This document shows, piece by piece, positions 18,204-26,550 of a stretch of DNA of 64,000 nucleotides. A program made the position numbers and the translations under genes. The notes beneath the pieces are model-generated. The model was not told the origin of the DNA and did no database searches. It was given only the letters and a program-made list of their open reading frames with translations. The DNA comes from Lysinibacillus pakistanensis (GTDB taxonomy: Bacteria; Bacillota; Bacilli; Bacillales_A; Planococcaceae). Position 1 is the stretch's first letter; every line of letters begins with the position of its first letter. Location of the stretch: NCBI RefSeq assembly GCF_030123245.1, contig NZ_CP126101.1:3160501-3224500 (forward strand), read 5' to 3'.

Positions 18204-18956
18204 ATGAATAATTTTTCCTTCTGGCAGATGCCCCTCCTTCATCCAATTCTCAACAAAATGGTTAAAGAATGTAGGATTTGCGAAAGATATACCATGGCCA
18301 ATATTAGATAGCACAACACCCTTACAATTGGGATTACGATTAACTAGCAGTCTAGCAGATTTTTTCATGATTCCCTTTTCCCTTTCACCAACGGTCACCA
18401 AAATCTGGCAGCTAGCTTGAGAAAAGTTGTCAGGGATTGCAAAGGACATATTTTCTTGCAGAATATTCGTAAGTGTTTCTATTTTTATTTTTAAACTATC
18501 TTGATAATACTGCTGAAAATATTCTTGATTTATATACAATGCTTTAGCTTGTAGCTTTGCGAATGATTTATTTTTTATGAGAGGAAAAGATAATGTAATG
18601 AATGGTCCTATCAGCTTTTTTGTAATTGGAGAAGGTATAACTAAAGCACTGTTAATAATCGCATTATCTATCAATTGAGCATTTAAACTTAGCATTTTTA
18701 CAATAATTTGTGCACCTAAAGAAAAGCCGATCACTGTGACATGTTTACCATGTGCTTTTTCTTCTATTATTTTTAGAAGTTTCCTGGCACACTCTTCAAT
18801 TGAAAAATGCATATCGTCATCTATTAATTCTGGCACAACACAGTGAAATTTGGAAAAATGTTGGATTTGTTTATCCCACATCCATCCCCCAACGCCACCA
18901 CCATGAATAAACATCACAAAAGTGGTATGTTCACTACCATATTCTTGATAATCCAT
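18201..18956 (-). CDS. Alpha/beta hydrolase
   Basis: 251-residue cytosolic alpha/beta-fold hydrolase. The ATG at 18956 has GGGGGA seven bases upstream. FIHGGGVGGWMWDKQI near residue 15 is the oxyanion-hole loop and VIGFSLGAQIIVKM near residue 82 contains the nucleophile elbow G-x-S-x-G (Ser in GFSLG). A C-terminal histidine is available in NIGHGISFANP. The substrate is unknown. It starts 17 bases after dinB ends, so the two may be co-transcribed. Confidence 0.82.
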   Translation of the reverse strand: MDYQEYGSEHTTFVMFIHGGGVGGWMWDKQIQHFSKFHCVVPELIDDDMHFSIEECARKLLKIIEEKAHGKHVTVIGFSLGAQIIVKMLSLNAQLIDNAIINSALVIPSPITKKLIGPFITLSFPLIKNKSFAKLQAKALYINQEYFQQYYQDSLKIKIETLTNILQENMSFAIPDNFSQASCQILVTVGEREKGIMKKSARLLVNRNPNCKGVVLSNIGHGISFANPTFFNHFVENWMKEGHLPEGKIIH

Positions 18957-18973
18957 AACCCAATCCCCCAATA

Positions 18974-20224
18974 CTACTCATGATCATCTAAAAAATCTTT
19001 ACTAAAGCTCGTTTGTGATTGATAGTTTGAGCGTTTGCCGATATCAACCCCTCGCTTAATAATGCCCTTCCCAAAGCGTGCTTCGATTTCATCAACAATT
19101 TTTATTATAGGTTCGTCCTTGATATGCTCTTCAAAATTGAAAATAGAAAGCTGCTGTGAAAAATCTTTACGATCCACAACATTTGACACTGTCACGCCTA
19201 ATAATCTAACAGGTGCCTCATCCCAATGCTTATCAAAGAGTTCACAGGCAACTTGGTAAATTTCTTCAAAGCGATAAATAGCATTGGATACCGTTTTTGA
19301 GCGTGTATGATTATGCCAATCTGCATCACGGATTTGTATGCTTACTGTTGAACCCGCCAGACGTTTGGCATCTAATCGTTCCGCAACCTTTTGACAAAGT
19401 CCATCAATTGTTTTATGTAGAATCCGAATGTCTACTACATCCTCTGGTAAGGTTGTGGAGTTCCCAACACTTTTTGTATCAAAAATGGCATCTGGATCTA
19501 CCATTCTTGAATCCTCCCCATTCGCCCTAGCATGGAGACGTACACCATTCTTTCCTAAAATCTGCTTTATCGTATATTCCTCAGCTTTAGCTAAATCGCC
19601 AATTGTAAAAATACTGTGTGCATTTAATTTTTTGGCTGTACTAGTCCCAATGCCATGCATAGTAACAACATCAAAAGGCCAAAGAATTTGCTCAATATCT
19701 CGGATTCGTAATACAGTAATGCCCATTGGTTTTTTCATATCAGAGGCTGTTTTTGCCAAAAATTTATTTGGTGCAATACCAATAGAGCATGGTAAATCAA
19801 GCTCTGCATGTATTTGATCTTGTATTTCCTGGGCAATATTAAGTGCATGTCGCTCCTTACTTAATTCAGTAACATCCATATACCCCTCATCAATAGAAAC
19901 AGGCTCCACTAAATCGGTATAGCTACGTAGTATGGTAAACATCTGCTTGGATGCTTCACGATACTTTTGAAAATCTGGTGGTAATAACAATAATTCGGGA
20001 CATTTTCTCAATGCCTCATGAACTGTCATTGTTGTGTAAATCCCGAGAGCCCTTGCCTCATACGAGCAAGTGACAAGAATACCGCGGCGTTCTTTTGGGT
20101 TCCCAGCAATCGCTATAGGCTTACCCTTTAAGCTTGGGTTATGTGCCTGTTCAACTGAAGCATAAAAACTATTCATATCTACATGAAAAATAATACGCCC
20201 TTTATGCGTCATCCCTATCACCAC
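18974..20224 (-). CDS. dinB: DNA polymerase IV (Y-family, translesion)
   Basis: Error-prone lesion-bypass polymerase, 416 residues. FHVDMNSFYASVEQA near residue 13 carries the first catalytic aspartate and steric-gate region, and VSIDEGYMDVTE near residue 107 the catalytic D-E pair. LPCSIGIAPNKFLAKTASDMKKP and the helix-hairpin-helix MHGIGTSTAKKL follow, then the little-finger domain. GTG codons at 20224/20221 have AAGGA nearby; an ATG at 20212 gives the conserved MTHKGRIIF start. No LexA box was recognised upstream. Confidence 0.93.
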   Translation of the reverse strand: MVIGMTHKGRIIFHVDMNSFYASVEQAHNPSLKGKPIAIAGNPKERRGILVTCSYEARALGIYTTMTVHEALRKCPELLLLPPDFQKYREASKQMFTILRSYTDLVEPVSIDEGYMDVTELSKERHALNIAQEIQDQIHAELDLPCSIGIAPNKFLAKTASDMKKPMGITVLRIRDIEQILWPFDVVTMHGIGTSTAKKLNAHSIFTIGDLAKAEEYTIKQILGKNGVRLHARANGEDSRMVDPDAIFDTKSVGNSTTLPEDVVDIRILHKTIDGLCQKVAERLDAKRLAGSTVSIQIRDADWHNHTRSKTVSNAIYRFEEIYQVACELFDKHWDEAPVRLLGVTVSNVVDRKDFSQQLSIFNFEEHIKDEPIIKIVDEIEARFGKGIIKRGVDIGKRSNYQSQTSFSKDFLDDHE

Positions 20225-20261
20225 TTTTCCTTACATAGCCCTATTATAAGCCTTCTTTTCT

Positions 20262-21659
20262 TTAATCAACAAATGTATAATCTCCATTGCTTTCAAGTAA
20301 ATCCTTCAAAATAATGAGTGCCTGTTCAAGCTGATTCTCCGGTGCAGTAATGGCTAGTCGAACTGCGTTGATCGGTTTCGCATTTCCCACTGCAAAACGC
20401 TCTGCAGCATACACCTGTACACCAGCCTTTGCTGCAAGCAATTCAAACTGTACACCTGTAAATTTATCAGGAAGTATAAGCCATCTGAAAATACATGCTT
20501 CATCCCCTAAAATATTGTAATTACCTAGGTATTGATTAACCAATGCATTTTGTTGCTTTGCATACAACTTGTGTTTTTCTAAAATCGTTTCTGCTACACC
20601 ATCATGAATCAATCTTGTGGCAAGCTCTAGCATCATTGGTGATATCGAAATATTGATATTATAAAGCGTCTCCATTATTCTTTTTCGCAGTGCTGAAGGT
20701 GTAATGATATACGATAATCGTAATCCAGGTGATATGGTTTTAGACAAGCTGGCAATATAAATAACTTTTTCTGGTGCATAGGAAGCTATCGGTGCAAGAG
20801 GCTGCTCCTTCAAAAAGCTATAGATGGCATCCTCAATAATAATTAAACCTGTATCCCTTGCTACTTCTGCAATCATTCTCCTTGTTTCTAAAGACATTGT
20901 GTGAGTAGTTGGGTTGTGAAAATCCGGAATTACATACAAACCTTTAATATGCTCATTTTTACAGGCATATAATAGCCCCTCTCTGGTCATTTCACCATCC
21001 TTTTGCTGTATTGCTACTAGTTGGATTCCTAACATATTGGCAGCTGTTTTTATCCCAGCATAGGTGATAGGGTCTGTGCCAATTCTATCTCCCGCTTGGA
21101 ATAAAGCAGCTAATGTTCCGACAATCGCATTTTGTCCCCCAGCCCCAAGCAAAATAGGCTGATCCGTTTGAAAATTGACTTTTTCTAAAAGCTTTAATGC
21201 TGCCTCATTTTGCCACACATTTCCTTCAAGACGTCCATATTGAAAGAGTTTATTAAAATTAGAATCATTCATCATTTTTTTCATATAACGAGTAATATCT
21301 TCATTTACATAGTTATCTGGCAGAACAGAGCCCATTTCGATCATATGAGGGGAATGGTTAGTGGGTAATAAAATTTTATTGGTTGCGGCATCAGAGGACA
21401 CAAATGTTCCGCTTCCTATCGAAGCATAGATGAGCCCCTTTTGCCCACAAAGTTTAAAAGCTCTTGTGATTGTACTTAAATTAACATCTAAAAAGTCAGC
21501 TAATTCCCGTTGCGGGGGCAGCTTTGTCCCAGGTAAGAGCTTCCCGTCCTTTATATCTTGTTCAAGCTGTTCAGCTATGGCTATATATAATGGAGCTGAA
21601 ATATTGCTAATATTTGGTCTCCAGCTCATTGGATACTCTTCAAATGAATTTACTGGCAT
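20262..21659 (-). CDS. MocR-family (GntR/aminotransferase) transcriptional regulator
   Basis: 465-residue PLP-binding transcription factor. Residues about 20-85 are a GntR winged helix (PPQRELADFLDVNLSTITRAF, then GLIYASIGSGTFV). The rest is an aminotransferase-I fold with DFHNPTTHTMS near residue 250 and the PLP lysine in SLSKTISPGLRLSYI near residue 312. The ATG at 21659 has AAAGGAG eight bases upstream. It is divergent from an aminotransferase gene across 129 bases that hold three GCATACAAT half-sites, the expected MocR operator arrangement, so it probably controls that gene and itself. Confidence 0.9.
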   Translation of the reverse strand: MPVNSFEEYPMSWRPNISNISAPLYIAIAEQLEQDIKDGKLLPGTKLPPQRELADFLDVNLSTITRAFKLCGQKGLIYASIGSGTFVSSDAATNKILLPTNHSPHMIEMGSVLPDNYVNEDITRYMKKMMNDSNFNKLFQYGRLEGNVWQNEAALKLLEKVNFQTDQPILLGAGGQNAIVGTLAALFQAGDRIGTDPITYAGIKTAANMLGIQLVAIQQKDGEMTREGLLYACKNEHIKGLYVIPDFHNPTTHTMSLETRRMIAEVARDTGLIIIEDAIYSFLKEQPLAPIASYAPEKVIYIASLSKTISPGLRLSYIITPSALRKRIMETLYNINISISPMMLELATRLIHDGVAETILEKHKLYAKQQNALVNQYLGNYNILGDEACIFRWLILPDKFTGVQFELLAAKAGVQVYAAERFAVGNAKPINAVRLAITAPENQLEQALIILKDLLESNGDYTFVD

Positions 21660-21687
21660 TCTCTATGCTCCTTTTCTCGTCATTTTT

Positions 21688-21734
21688 GCATACAATATTT
21701 TAATTGTCTTGCATACAATGATAATATTGTATGC
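21688..21734. promoter_or_regulatory. Probable MocR operator: two direct and one inverted half-site
   Basis: GCATACAAT occurs at 21688-21696 and 21711-21719 in the same orientation, and its complement ATTGTATGC at 21726-21734. Two direct repeats plus one inverted copy is the typical layout of MocR operators such as those of PdxR and GabR. The sites lie centrally in the divergent promoter region. Confidence 0.75.
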
Positions 21735-21788
21735 ATGTGATTTCAATGCTATAATTTTTAAAAAATCAGAAAAAAGGAACGATTAATT

Positions 21789-22952
21789 ATGCAATATTCA
21801 GAAAGAATCTTAAAAACACCTTCTTCATTCATCCGCAATATCTTGAAAGTAACAGATGCAGAGGACGTTATTTCCTTTGCAGGGGGTCTTCCTAACCCCA
21901 TCTCTTTCCCAATCGATGCGTTAAGAGCATCTGTCGATCATGCCATCACAGAAAATGGTAGCCGACTATTCCAATATTCTTCAACACAGGGATATGCACC
22001 ATTACGTGAGTACATTGCTGCAAAATACCAACGTCTACATGGATTAGATGTTCACGCTGATGATGTCTTTATTACTACAGGTTCACAGCAAGCTCTTGAA
22101 TTAATTGGAAAGGTACTAATTAACAAAGGAGACGGCATCGTTATTGAAGAGCCTGGTTATTTAGGTGCCATTCAAGCCTTTACATTAAGTGAGCCAACAT
22201 TTTATGGTGTAACACTCGAAAATGATGGTCTAAATTTAGAAGAGCTAGAGAAAGCCCTACAACAGCCAAATGTAAAATTTATTTATACAGTTCCAAATTT
22301 CCAAAATCCAACAGGGCTAACGTATTCTAAAGAAAAACGTCAGCAGATTTGCGACATCATCGCAAAATATGATGTGGCGTTAATTGAGGATGATCCATAT
22401 GGAGAATTGCGCTTTCAGGGCGAGCCACTGCCATACATCGGTGCAGGCAAATTAGAGAACAGCATTTTACTTGGTTCTTTCTCTAAAACGATTACGCCAG
22501 GAATGCGTCTAGGCTTTATCATTACAAAGAATAAAGAGCTCATGCAACATATTGAAACAGCAAAGCAAGCAACTGATCTACACACAAATATTTTTGCTCA
22601 ATATGTAATTTATGACTATCTAGCAAACAATGATTATACTGAGCATGTTCAGAAAATTATAACATTATATAAAAATCAAGCTGAAGCAATGCTAGATGCG
22701 ATGCAAGAGTTCTTCCCGGCACATGTGGAGTATACAAGACCTGAGGGTGGTATGTTTATTTGGGCTACGATGAACAATGGTGCATCAGCTCTTGATGTCT
22801 TCCACAAAGCAATGGAGCAAAAAGTAGCATTTGTCCCTGGCGACCCATTCTATACAGCAAAAACGGGAGTAAGTACAATGCGTCTTAATTATACAAATGC
22901 AACCCCTGAAATTATTCGTGAAGGCATTAAACGATTAGGTAGCATTTTATAA
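21789..22952 (+). CDS. PLP-dependent aminotransferase (LysN / 2-aminoadipate type)
   Basis: 387-residue class I/II aminotransferase. VISFAGGLPNPISFP near residue 27, FITTGSQQALELIGKVL near residue 95, YTVPNFQNPTGLTYS near residue 175 and the PLP lysine in LGSFSKTITPGMRLGFI near residue 235 are all in place, so the enzyme looks intact. The closest named relatives by motif are multi-substrate 2-aminoadipate/kynurenine-type enzymes; the true amino donor is unknown. Ribosome site AAAAGGAAC precedes the ATG. Divergent from the MocR regulator. Confidence 0.88.
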   Translation: MQYSERILKTPSSFIRNILKVTDAEDVISFAGGLPNPISFPIDALRASVDHAITENGSRLFQYSSTQGYAPLREYIAAKYQRLHGLDVHADDVFITTGSQQALELIGKVLINKGDGIVIEEPGYLGAIQAFTLSEPTFYGVTLENDGLNLEELEKALQQPNVKFIYTVPNFQNPTGLTYSKEKRQQICDIIAKYDVALIEDDPYGELRFQGEPLPYIGAGKLENSILLGSFSKTITPGMRLGFIITKNKELMQHIETAKQATDLHTNIFAQYVIYDYLANNDYTEHVQKIITLYKNQAEAMLDAMQEFFPAHVEYTRPEGGMFIWATMNNGASALDVFHKAMEQKVAFVPGDPFYTAKTGVSTMRLNYTNATPEIIREGIKRLGSIL

Positions 22953-22964
22953 TCTACATCAAAG

Positions 22965-23001
22965 AAACCGTATGAGCTTTTTAGATTCGCTCATACGGTT
23001 T
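22965..23001. terminator. Bidirectional terminator
   Basis: Perfect 13-bp stem AAACCGTATGAGC / GCTCATACGGTTT with an 11-base loop, then TGTTTAT. It lies 12 bases after the aminotransferase and immediately at the end of the convergent Xre-cupin gene. Confidence 0.88.
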
Positions 23002-23003
23002 GT

Positions 23004-23540
23004 TTATATAGGATAATAGATTGTCATACTTAACCGTGTTAAGGACTGGCCCGCATTAAAATAGATGTGCGGCCGATCTGCTTTAAATCGAATAGAGTCA
23101 CCAGCTTTTATGGTGTATTGCTTGTCATTGATCGTCAATGCTAGTTCCCCATCAAAAACCGTGATAAATTCTTCTGTCCCATCTCGATGTGCCTCGGCAA
23201 TTAACTTTCCTTGATGGTCAATCTCCACAGTATAAATTTCGAAGCGATTCTCCTCCTGAAAAGAAAAATAAGGATAAACCCTATACCTTCCATTATCCTC
23301 CGTTAATACTTGAACATCCTCTAATAAAATTACCTCTGTTTCAGGTTGTGGTTGATTAATGAGCGTCGTAAATGAAACCTTTAGACCATTTGCAATCTTC
23401 CAAATGGTTGTGAGCGTTGGGCTCGATTCCCCTCGTTCAATTTGCCCTATCATGGTCTTACTTACTCCACAAAGCTGTGAAACTTTCTCTAGGCTTAGCT
23501 TTTCCTTCTCTCGAATAGCTTTTAAATTTTTTGCAAACAC
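23004..23540 (-). CDS. Xre-family regulator with C-terminal cupin
   Basis: 178-residue DNA-binding protein. Residues 1-60 form an Xre helix-turn-helix (LSLEKVSQLCGVSKTMIGQIERG, then SPTLTTIWKIANGL). Residues about 100-178 are a cupin barrel, with AEAHRDGTEEFITVFDGEL near residue 125 and KAGDSIRFKADRPHIYFN near residue 150, a putative small-ligand sensor. It is divergent from a LysE-type exporter with a 12-bp inverted repeat between them, so regulation of that exporter is the natural inference. The start is GTG at 23540 with only a weak ribosome site. Confidence 0.88.
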   Translation of the reverse strand: MFAKNLKAIREKEKLSLEKVSQLCGVSKTMIGQIERGESSPTLTTIWKIANGLKVSFTTLINQPQPETEVILLEDVQVLTEDNGRYRVYPYFSFQEENRFEIYTVEIDHQGKLIAEAHRDGTEEFITVFDGELALTINDKQYTIKAGDSIRFKADRPHIYFNAGQSLTRLSMTIYYPI

Positions 23541-23581
23541 AAGATGAATTTCTTCTATCTTTCAACACCCCTTTTGTATGT

Positions 23582-23630
23582 ACAATATAACGTACATTTT
23601 GTATAATAAAAAGCACGAACGTTATATTGT
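23582..23630. promoter_or_regulatory. 12-bp perfect inverted repeat in the Xre-cupin / LysE promoter region
   Basis: ACAATATAACGT at 23582-23593 and ACGTTATATTGT at 23619-23630, centres 37 bases apart. The spacer contains TATAAT-like sequence. It is a good candidate operator for the divergent Xre-cupin regulator, binding as two dimers or by looping. Confidence 0.65.
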
Positions 23631-23674
23631 TTATTTCGAACATTATAACATACTATCAAAAAGGAGGGACTACA

Positions 23675-24265
23675 GTGCCATTATTTTCTTTTTTAACTTT
23701 CGTTGTCATTACAAGTTTTACCCCAGGTCCTAATAACTTTATGGCCATGCTATTTGCCAATAAACAAGGTTTTACAAAAACGATTCCCTTTTCTCTCGGA
23801 GTCGGTGCAGGCTTTTTTATGCTGATTGGTTTATGTAGCTTTTTTAATATTGCCCTGACAAATATTATGCCCTTTATAAAGTTACCCTTGACCCTATTTG
23901 GGGTTGGCTATATGTTGTATTTAGCCTTTAAAATAGTAAAAAGCAAAGCCAGTGATCTTGAAAAAGAAGAAGGCAACAACAATCATTTATTTTTAGTAGG
24001 TATTTTATTACAATTTATAAATCCTAAAGGGATATTGTTTGGCATTACTGTAGTAGCAACCTATATCCTCCCTTATTATTCTTCATATTTTAGCTTTTTT
24101 CTTTTCGCTGTATTTTTAGGAATCGTTGGCATCCTCAGTACAAGTAGCTGGGCTCTGTTTGGTTCAGCTTTCCAAAAAATGCTTCATCAATATCGGCAAC
24201 CTTTTAATATCATCATGGCTCTTTTATTGGTCTATAGTGCGATTTCAATTCTTGTTCAATCATAG
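23675..24265 (+). CDS. LysE-family amino-acid exporter
   Basis: 196-residue inner-membrane exporter with about six hydrophobic spans. The N-terminal FTPGPNNFMAMLFANKQGF is the LysE/RhtB signature. The GTG at 23675 is preceded by AGGAGGG seven bases upstream; earlier in-frame codons have no site. Divergent from an Xre-cupin regulator, so it is probably induced by its substrate, likely an amino acid or derivative. A compact palindrome (CCCTT to AAGGG, 24284-24314) follows but has no T-run. Confidence 0.88.
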   Translation: MPLFSFLTFVVITSFTPGPNNFMAMLFANKQGFTKTIPFSLGVGAGFFMLIGLCSFFNIALTNIMPFIKLPLTLFGVGYMLYLAFKIVKSKASDLEKEEGNNNHLFLVGILLQFINPKGILFGITVVATYILPYYSSYFSFFLFAVFLGIVGILSTSSWALFGSAFQKMLHQYRQPFNIIMALLLVYSAISILVQS

Positions 24266-24320
24266 CAAAAAACAACCCTTCTCGTACGCTATAGCGTCGA
24301 AAAGGGCTGCCGCCTCAAAT

Positions 24321-24443
24321 TTATTTTGTATATGTTAAAACGGCATTTTTTTTGAATTTAGCCAATGCTTGTGTAGCCTCACTTTTGTTTGTGTATTCAA
24401 AAATTCGAACATCCTTTTTATCAAATACTGTAATGACCCACAT
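24321..24443 (-). CDS. 40-residue conserved-looking small protein
   Basis: Short gene: AAGGGAG lies eight bases before an ATG, and the product begins MWVITVFDKKDVRIFEY and ends VLTYTK. A strand-rich start followed by a short charged helix (NKSEATQALAKFKK) resembles small hypothetical proteins seen in bacilli. Function is unknown; I recognise only the style and not a named family. It stands alone on the minus strand beside a palindromic block (24577-24636) that could contain its control region. Confidence 0.7.
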   Translation of the reverse strand: MWVITVFDKKDVRIFEYTNKSEATQALAKFKKNAVLTYTK

Positions 24444-24576
24444 AGAAAATTCTCCCTTCAAACTTGTTTTTTGTATTTAACAATCACCGAACAATGTGAT
24501 ACTTCCTGTAAACTATATTTTATCATTGCCTTACCTGATTCTTATTTTACGCTGATTTTTGTAAAAATAAAGCCTT

Positions 24577-24636
24577 ATGTGAAGCCCTTCACAAACTGTT
24601 CAATTTCAAAACGCTTTCATTGAACATTTTGTGAAA
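24577..24636. promoter_or_regulatory. Palindromic block with a Rex-like site
   Basis: ATGTGAAGCCCTTCACAA (24577-24594) matches the Rex consensus TTGTGAA-N4-TTCACAA except for the first base. The right half also begins a larger inverted repeat: TTCACAAACTGTTCAAT (24588-24604) with ATTGAACATTTTGTGAA (24620-24636), one mismatch in 17. The block sits in a 365-base gap between the 40-residue gene and the insertion-sequence remnant, which otherwise holds nothing I can name. Confidence 0.45.
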
Positions 24637-24808
24637 AGCCATGTTTTTTAGGCATAAAGTGGAATCTCAATGTGCGACAACACCATACGTTTCATCCTCT
24701 ACCCAACAGTTCCTACTGCTATTTCGTCTCATATAGAAAAACCGTATAAACGCCTTTTCCACGACAAGTTATAAAAACGGAAGAAAAAAGATCACCCATC
24801 ACGGTGCT

Positions 24809-25626
24809 GCACCCCAAAAGTTAGACTTTTTGGCGTAATAACCAAGGTTTTAAATTAAAGATTGTTCAAGAGTATTTAAAAGGTCGCAACTTGGAACAGT
24901 AATTTTTTAAAAGAAGGAGTAGAAGGCCTGAAACATGCGAGAGAAAGGCCCTCTATGTCTAAAAAAACAAAAGCTACAGTGACAAAAGCAGAAAAAACAA
25001 TGTCTCATGAGGGGCAGTTAGAACGTGAAAATGAACTACTTCGTCTAGAGGTTGCGTATTTAAAAAAGTTGAAGGCTTTTCGAGAGAACCCGGATGCCTT
25101 CCTCCAAAAGCACAAGCAGCAATCGCCTTTGAACTCAAAGAAGGGGGGTTCCGATTAAAAGACATCTTTAAACAGGTCGGTATTCTAGAAGCAACATATC
25201 ACTATCACATCAAGCAATAGCAGCTAAAGAGCAGCCAAAAAAATTTAACAAGATAAAATTAGCGATTCGTTCATTAAAAGAAGGTGAGCAGCCATTAATT
25301 CATAGCGAGCGAGGCTTTCAATATACATCACACAGATTTAAGCGATTCATCGATAAAGCAAAACTGATACAAAGTATGTCACGTGTAGGTCGATGTATTG
25401 ATAACGGACCGATTGAAGCATTTTGGGGCACATTGAAATGTGAGAAGTATTATCTACATAAGTACGATTCATATGAAGAGTTAAAAGTAGCGATAGATGA
25501 CTATATTCATTTCTATAATCACTATCGCTACCAGAAAAGATTAAACGGCTTGAGCCCTTTAGAATTCAGGAATCAAGCCGCTTAATACATTTTTTATTAT
25601 TTCCACTGTCTACTTGACGGGGTGCA
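24809..25626 (+). mobile_element. Internally deleted IS3-family (IS150-like) element
   Basis: Terminal inverted repeats are recognisable: TGCACCCCAAAAGTTAGAC at the left and, on the opposite strand at the right end, TGCACCCCGTCAAGTAGAC. At 818 bases it is well below the 1.2-1.5 kb of intact members. Fragments of both orfA and orfB remain, but most of the middle of orfB is gone. No matching target duplication is visible at the ends. Confidence 0.85.
24955..25585 (+). pseudogene. Remnant of IS3-type transposase orfA/orfB
   Basis: The orfA part keeps its C-terminal coiled region (HEGQLERENELLRLEVAYLK), preceded in another frame by a helix-turn-helix start (NQGFKLKIVQEYLKGR). orfB begins in a shifted frame with GFRLKDIFKQVGILEATYHY and then jumps to the end of the integrase core: PLIHSERGFQYTS, then GPIEAFWGTLKCEKYY. 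The first catalytic Asp is deleted and the second, normally Asp in HSDxGFQY, reads Glu. Frameshifts and stops separate the parts, so no active transposase is made. Confidence 0.88.
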
Positions 25627-25693
25627 GTTCACATTTTTATGAGCGCCTGGTCTATTTGATTCTTGAACTTTATTTTTTGTTTTATATATCTTA

Positions 25694-26419
25694 TTATTGC
25701 TTTTCTAATATTCTTTTTGAATGCTCCATTTCCATATTATATATTTTGCAAAATTCCTCCCTCTTCATTTCTTCTAGAGGGGTTGGATAATACCTCCAAA
25801 TGCCTCTTGAAGTGCCCATCACACGCTGACCGCCAATATTCAGTTCATATTCTTCTCCATAACCTGTCGTATAAGCAGTTGTAATATTTCCGTATTTGCT
25901 ATTAAAACCTTTGACCTCATCCAAACCAGACAATATATCGACGAGTGTAAAGTTTATTGGATATGTCGGTTGTTCTTCTTTTGCTTTTTGCAGCTCTTTT
26001 TCTGCTTGTTTGTACAAGGCTTTTCGGTCTGGTGAAACATCAGAAATATATTGTGTAGATAAATAGTCTTTCATTCGCTCTATATGATCAGATTGTTCAT
26101 AGTTGTTTGAATACCTCATCATGGCTTCACGCTGTGCTACGCTTTTGATTTGTTCGAGCATCTCTTCATTTGATAACGTTCGCCCGCCTTTTGTAGGAAT
26201 CCTACTCCAATCTGGTGCGGAAATGGAACTAAATGCTGAATAGCTCCTTCCTAAAGGATTTTTTACTTCCTTCATCGAATAGCCCCACAAACCCCCTTTA
26301 CCTGAAGAACGAATAAATTCGTCTGTTTTAGTAGTTGGCGATGTTGTATTTTTTGTCGTATTTCTCTGATGCGCATTTTCAAAAAAATTACTTTGTGTTT
26401 GTCCAACTTTCCCTATCAT
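25694..26419 (-). CDS. Hypothetical protein, 241 residues
   Basis: I do not recognise a family. The N-terminal 45 residues are polar and rich in Thr/Asn/Ser, probably disordered. The middle (residues 80-150) is helical and charged, with PDRKALYKQAEKELQKAKEE. The C-terminal third has GYGEEYELNIGGQRVMGTSRGIWRYYP and a closing helix. No signal peptide or membrane span is present. AAGGTGG lies upstream of the ATG. It is next to the insertion-sequence remnant and a zinc-ribbon gene, in a strip with several broken genes. Confidence 0.7.
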   Translation of the reverse strand: MIGKVGQTQSNFFENAHQRNTTKNTTSPTTKTDEFIRSSGKGGLWGYSMKEVKNPLGRSYSAFSSISAPDWSRIPTKGGRTLSNEEMLEQIKSVAQREAMMRYSNNYEQSDHIERMKDYLSTQYISDVSPDRKALYKQAEKELQKAKEEQPTYPINFTLVDILSGLDEVKGFNSKYGNITTAYTTGYGEEYELNIGGQRVMGTSRGIWRYYPTPLEEMKREEFCKIYNMEMEHSKRILEKQ

Positions 26420-26550
26420 TTTCTAACCACCTTTTTTATCTTTGTGATTTTATCGACAAAAAAGGGAAATATTTGAATTTAAAATAATTACCAAAGCGTT
26501 GTTTTAGAAGATTTTTTACTTAGCGTTGTAAATCCAGCATCTTTATGATG

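Noticed and set aside
18974..20224. SOS (LexA) box upstream of dinB
   Set aside because: No CGAAC-N4-GTTCG-like sequence found in the short gap ahead of the gene.
24284..24314. Palindrome CCCTT...AAGGG after the LysE gene as a terminator
   Set aside because: Good symmetry but no T-run follows on either strand, so left as a note only.
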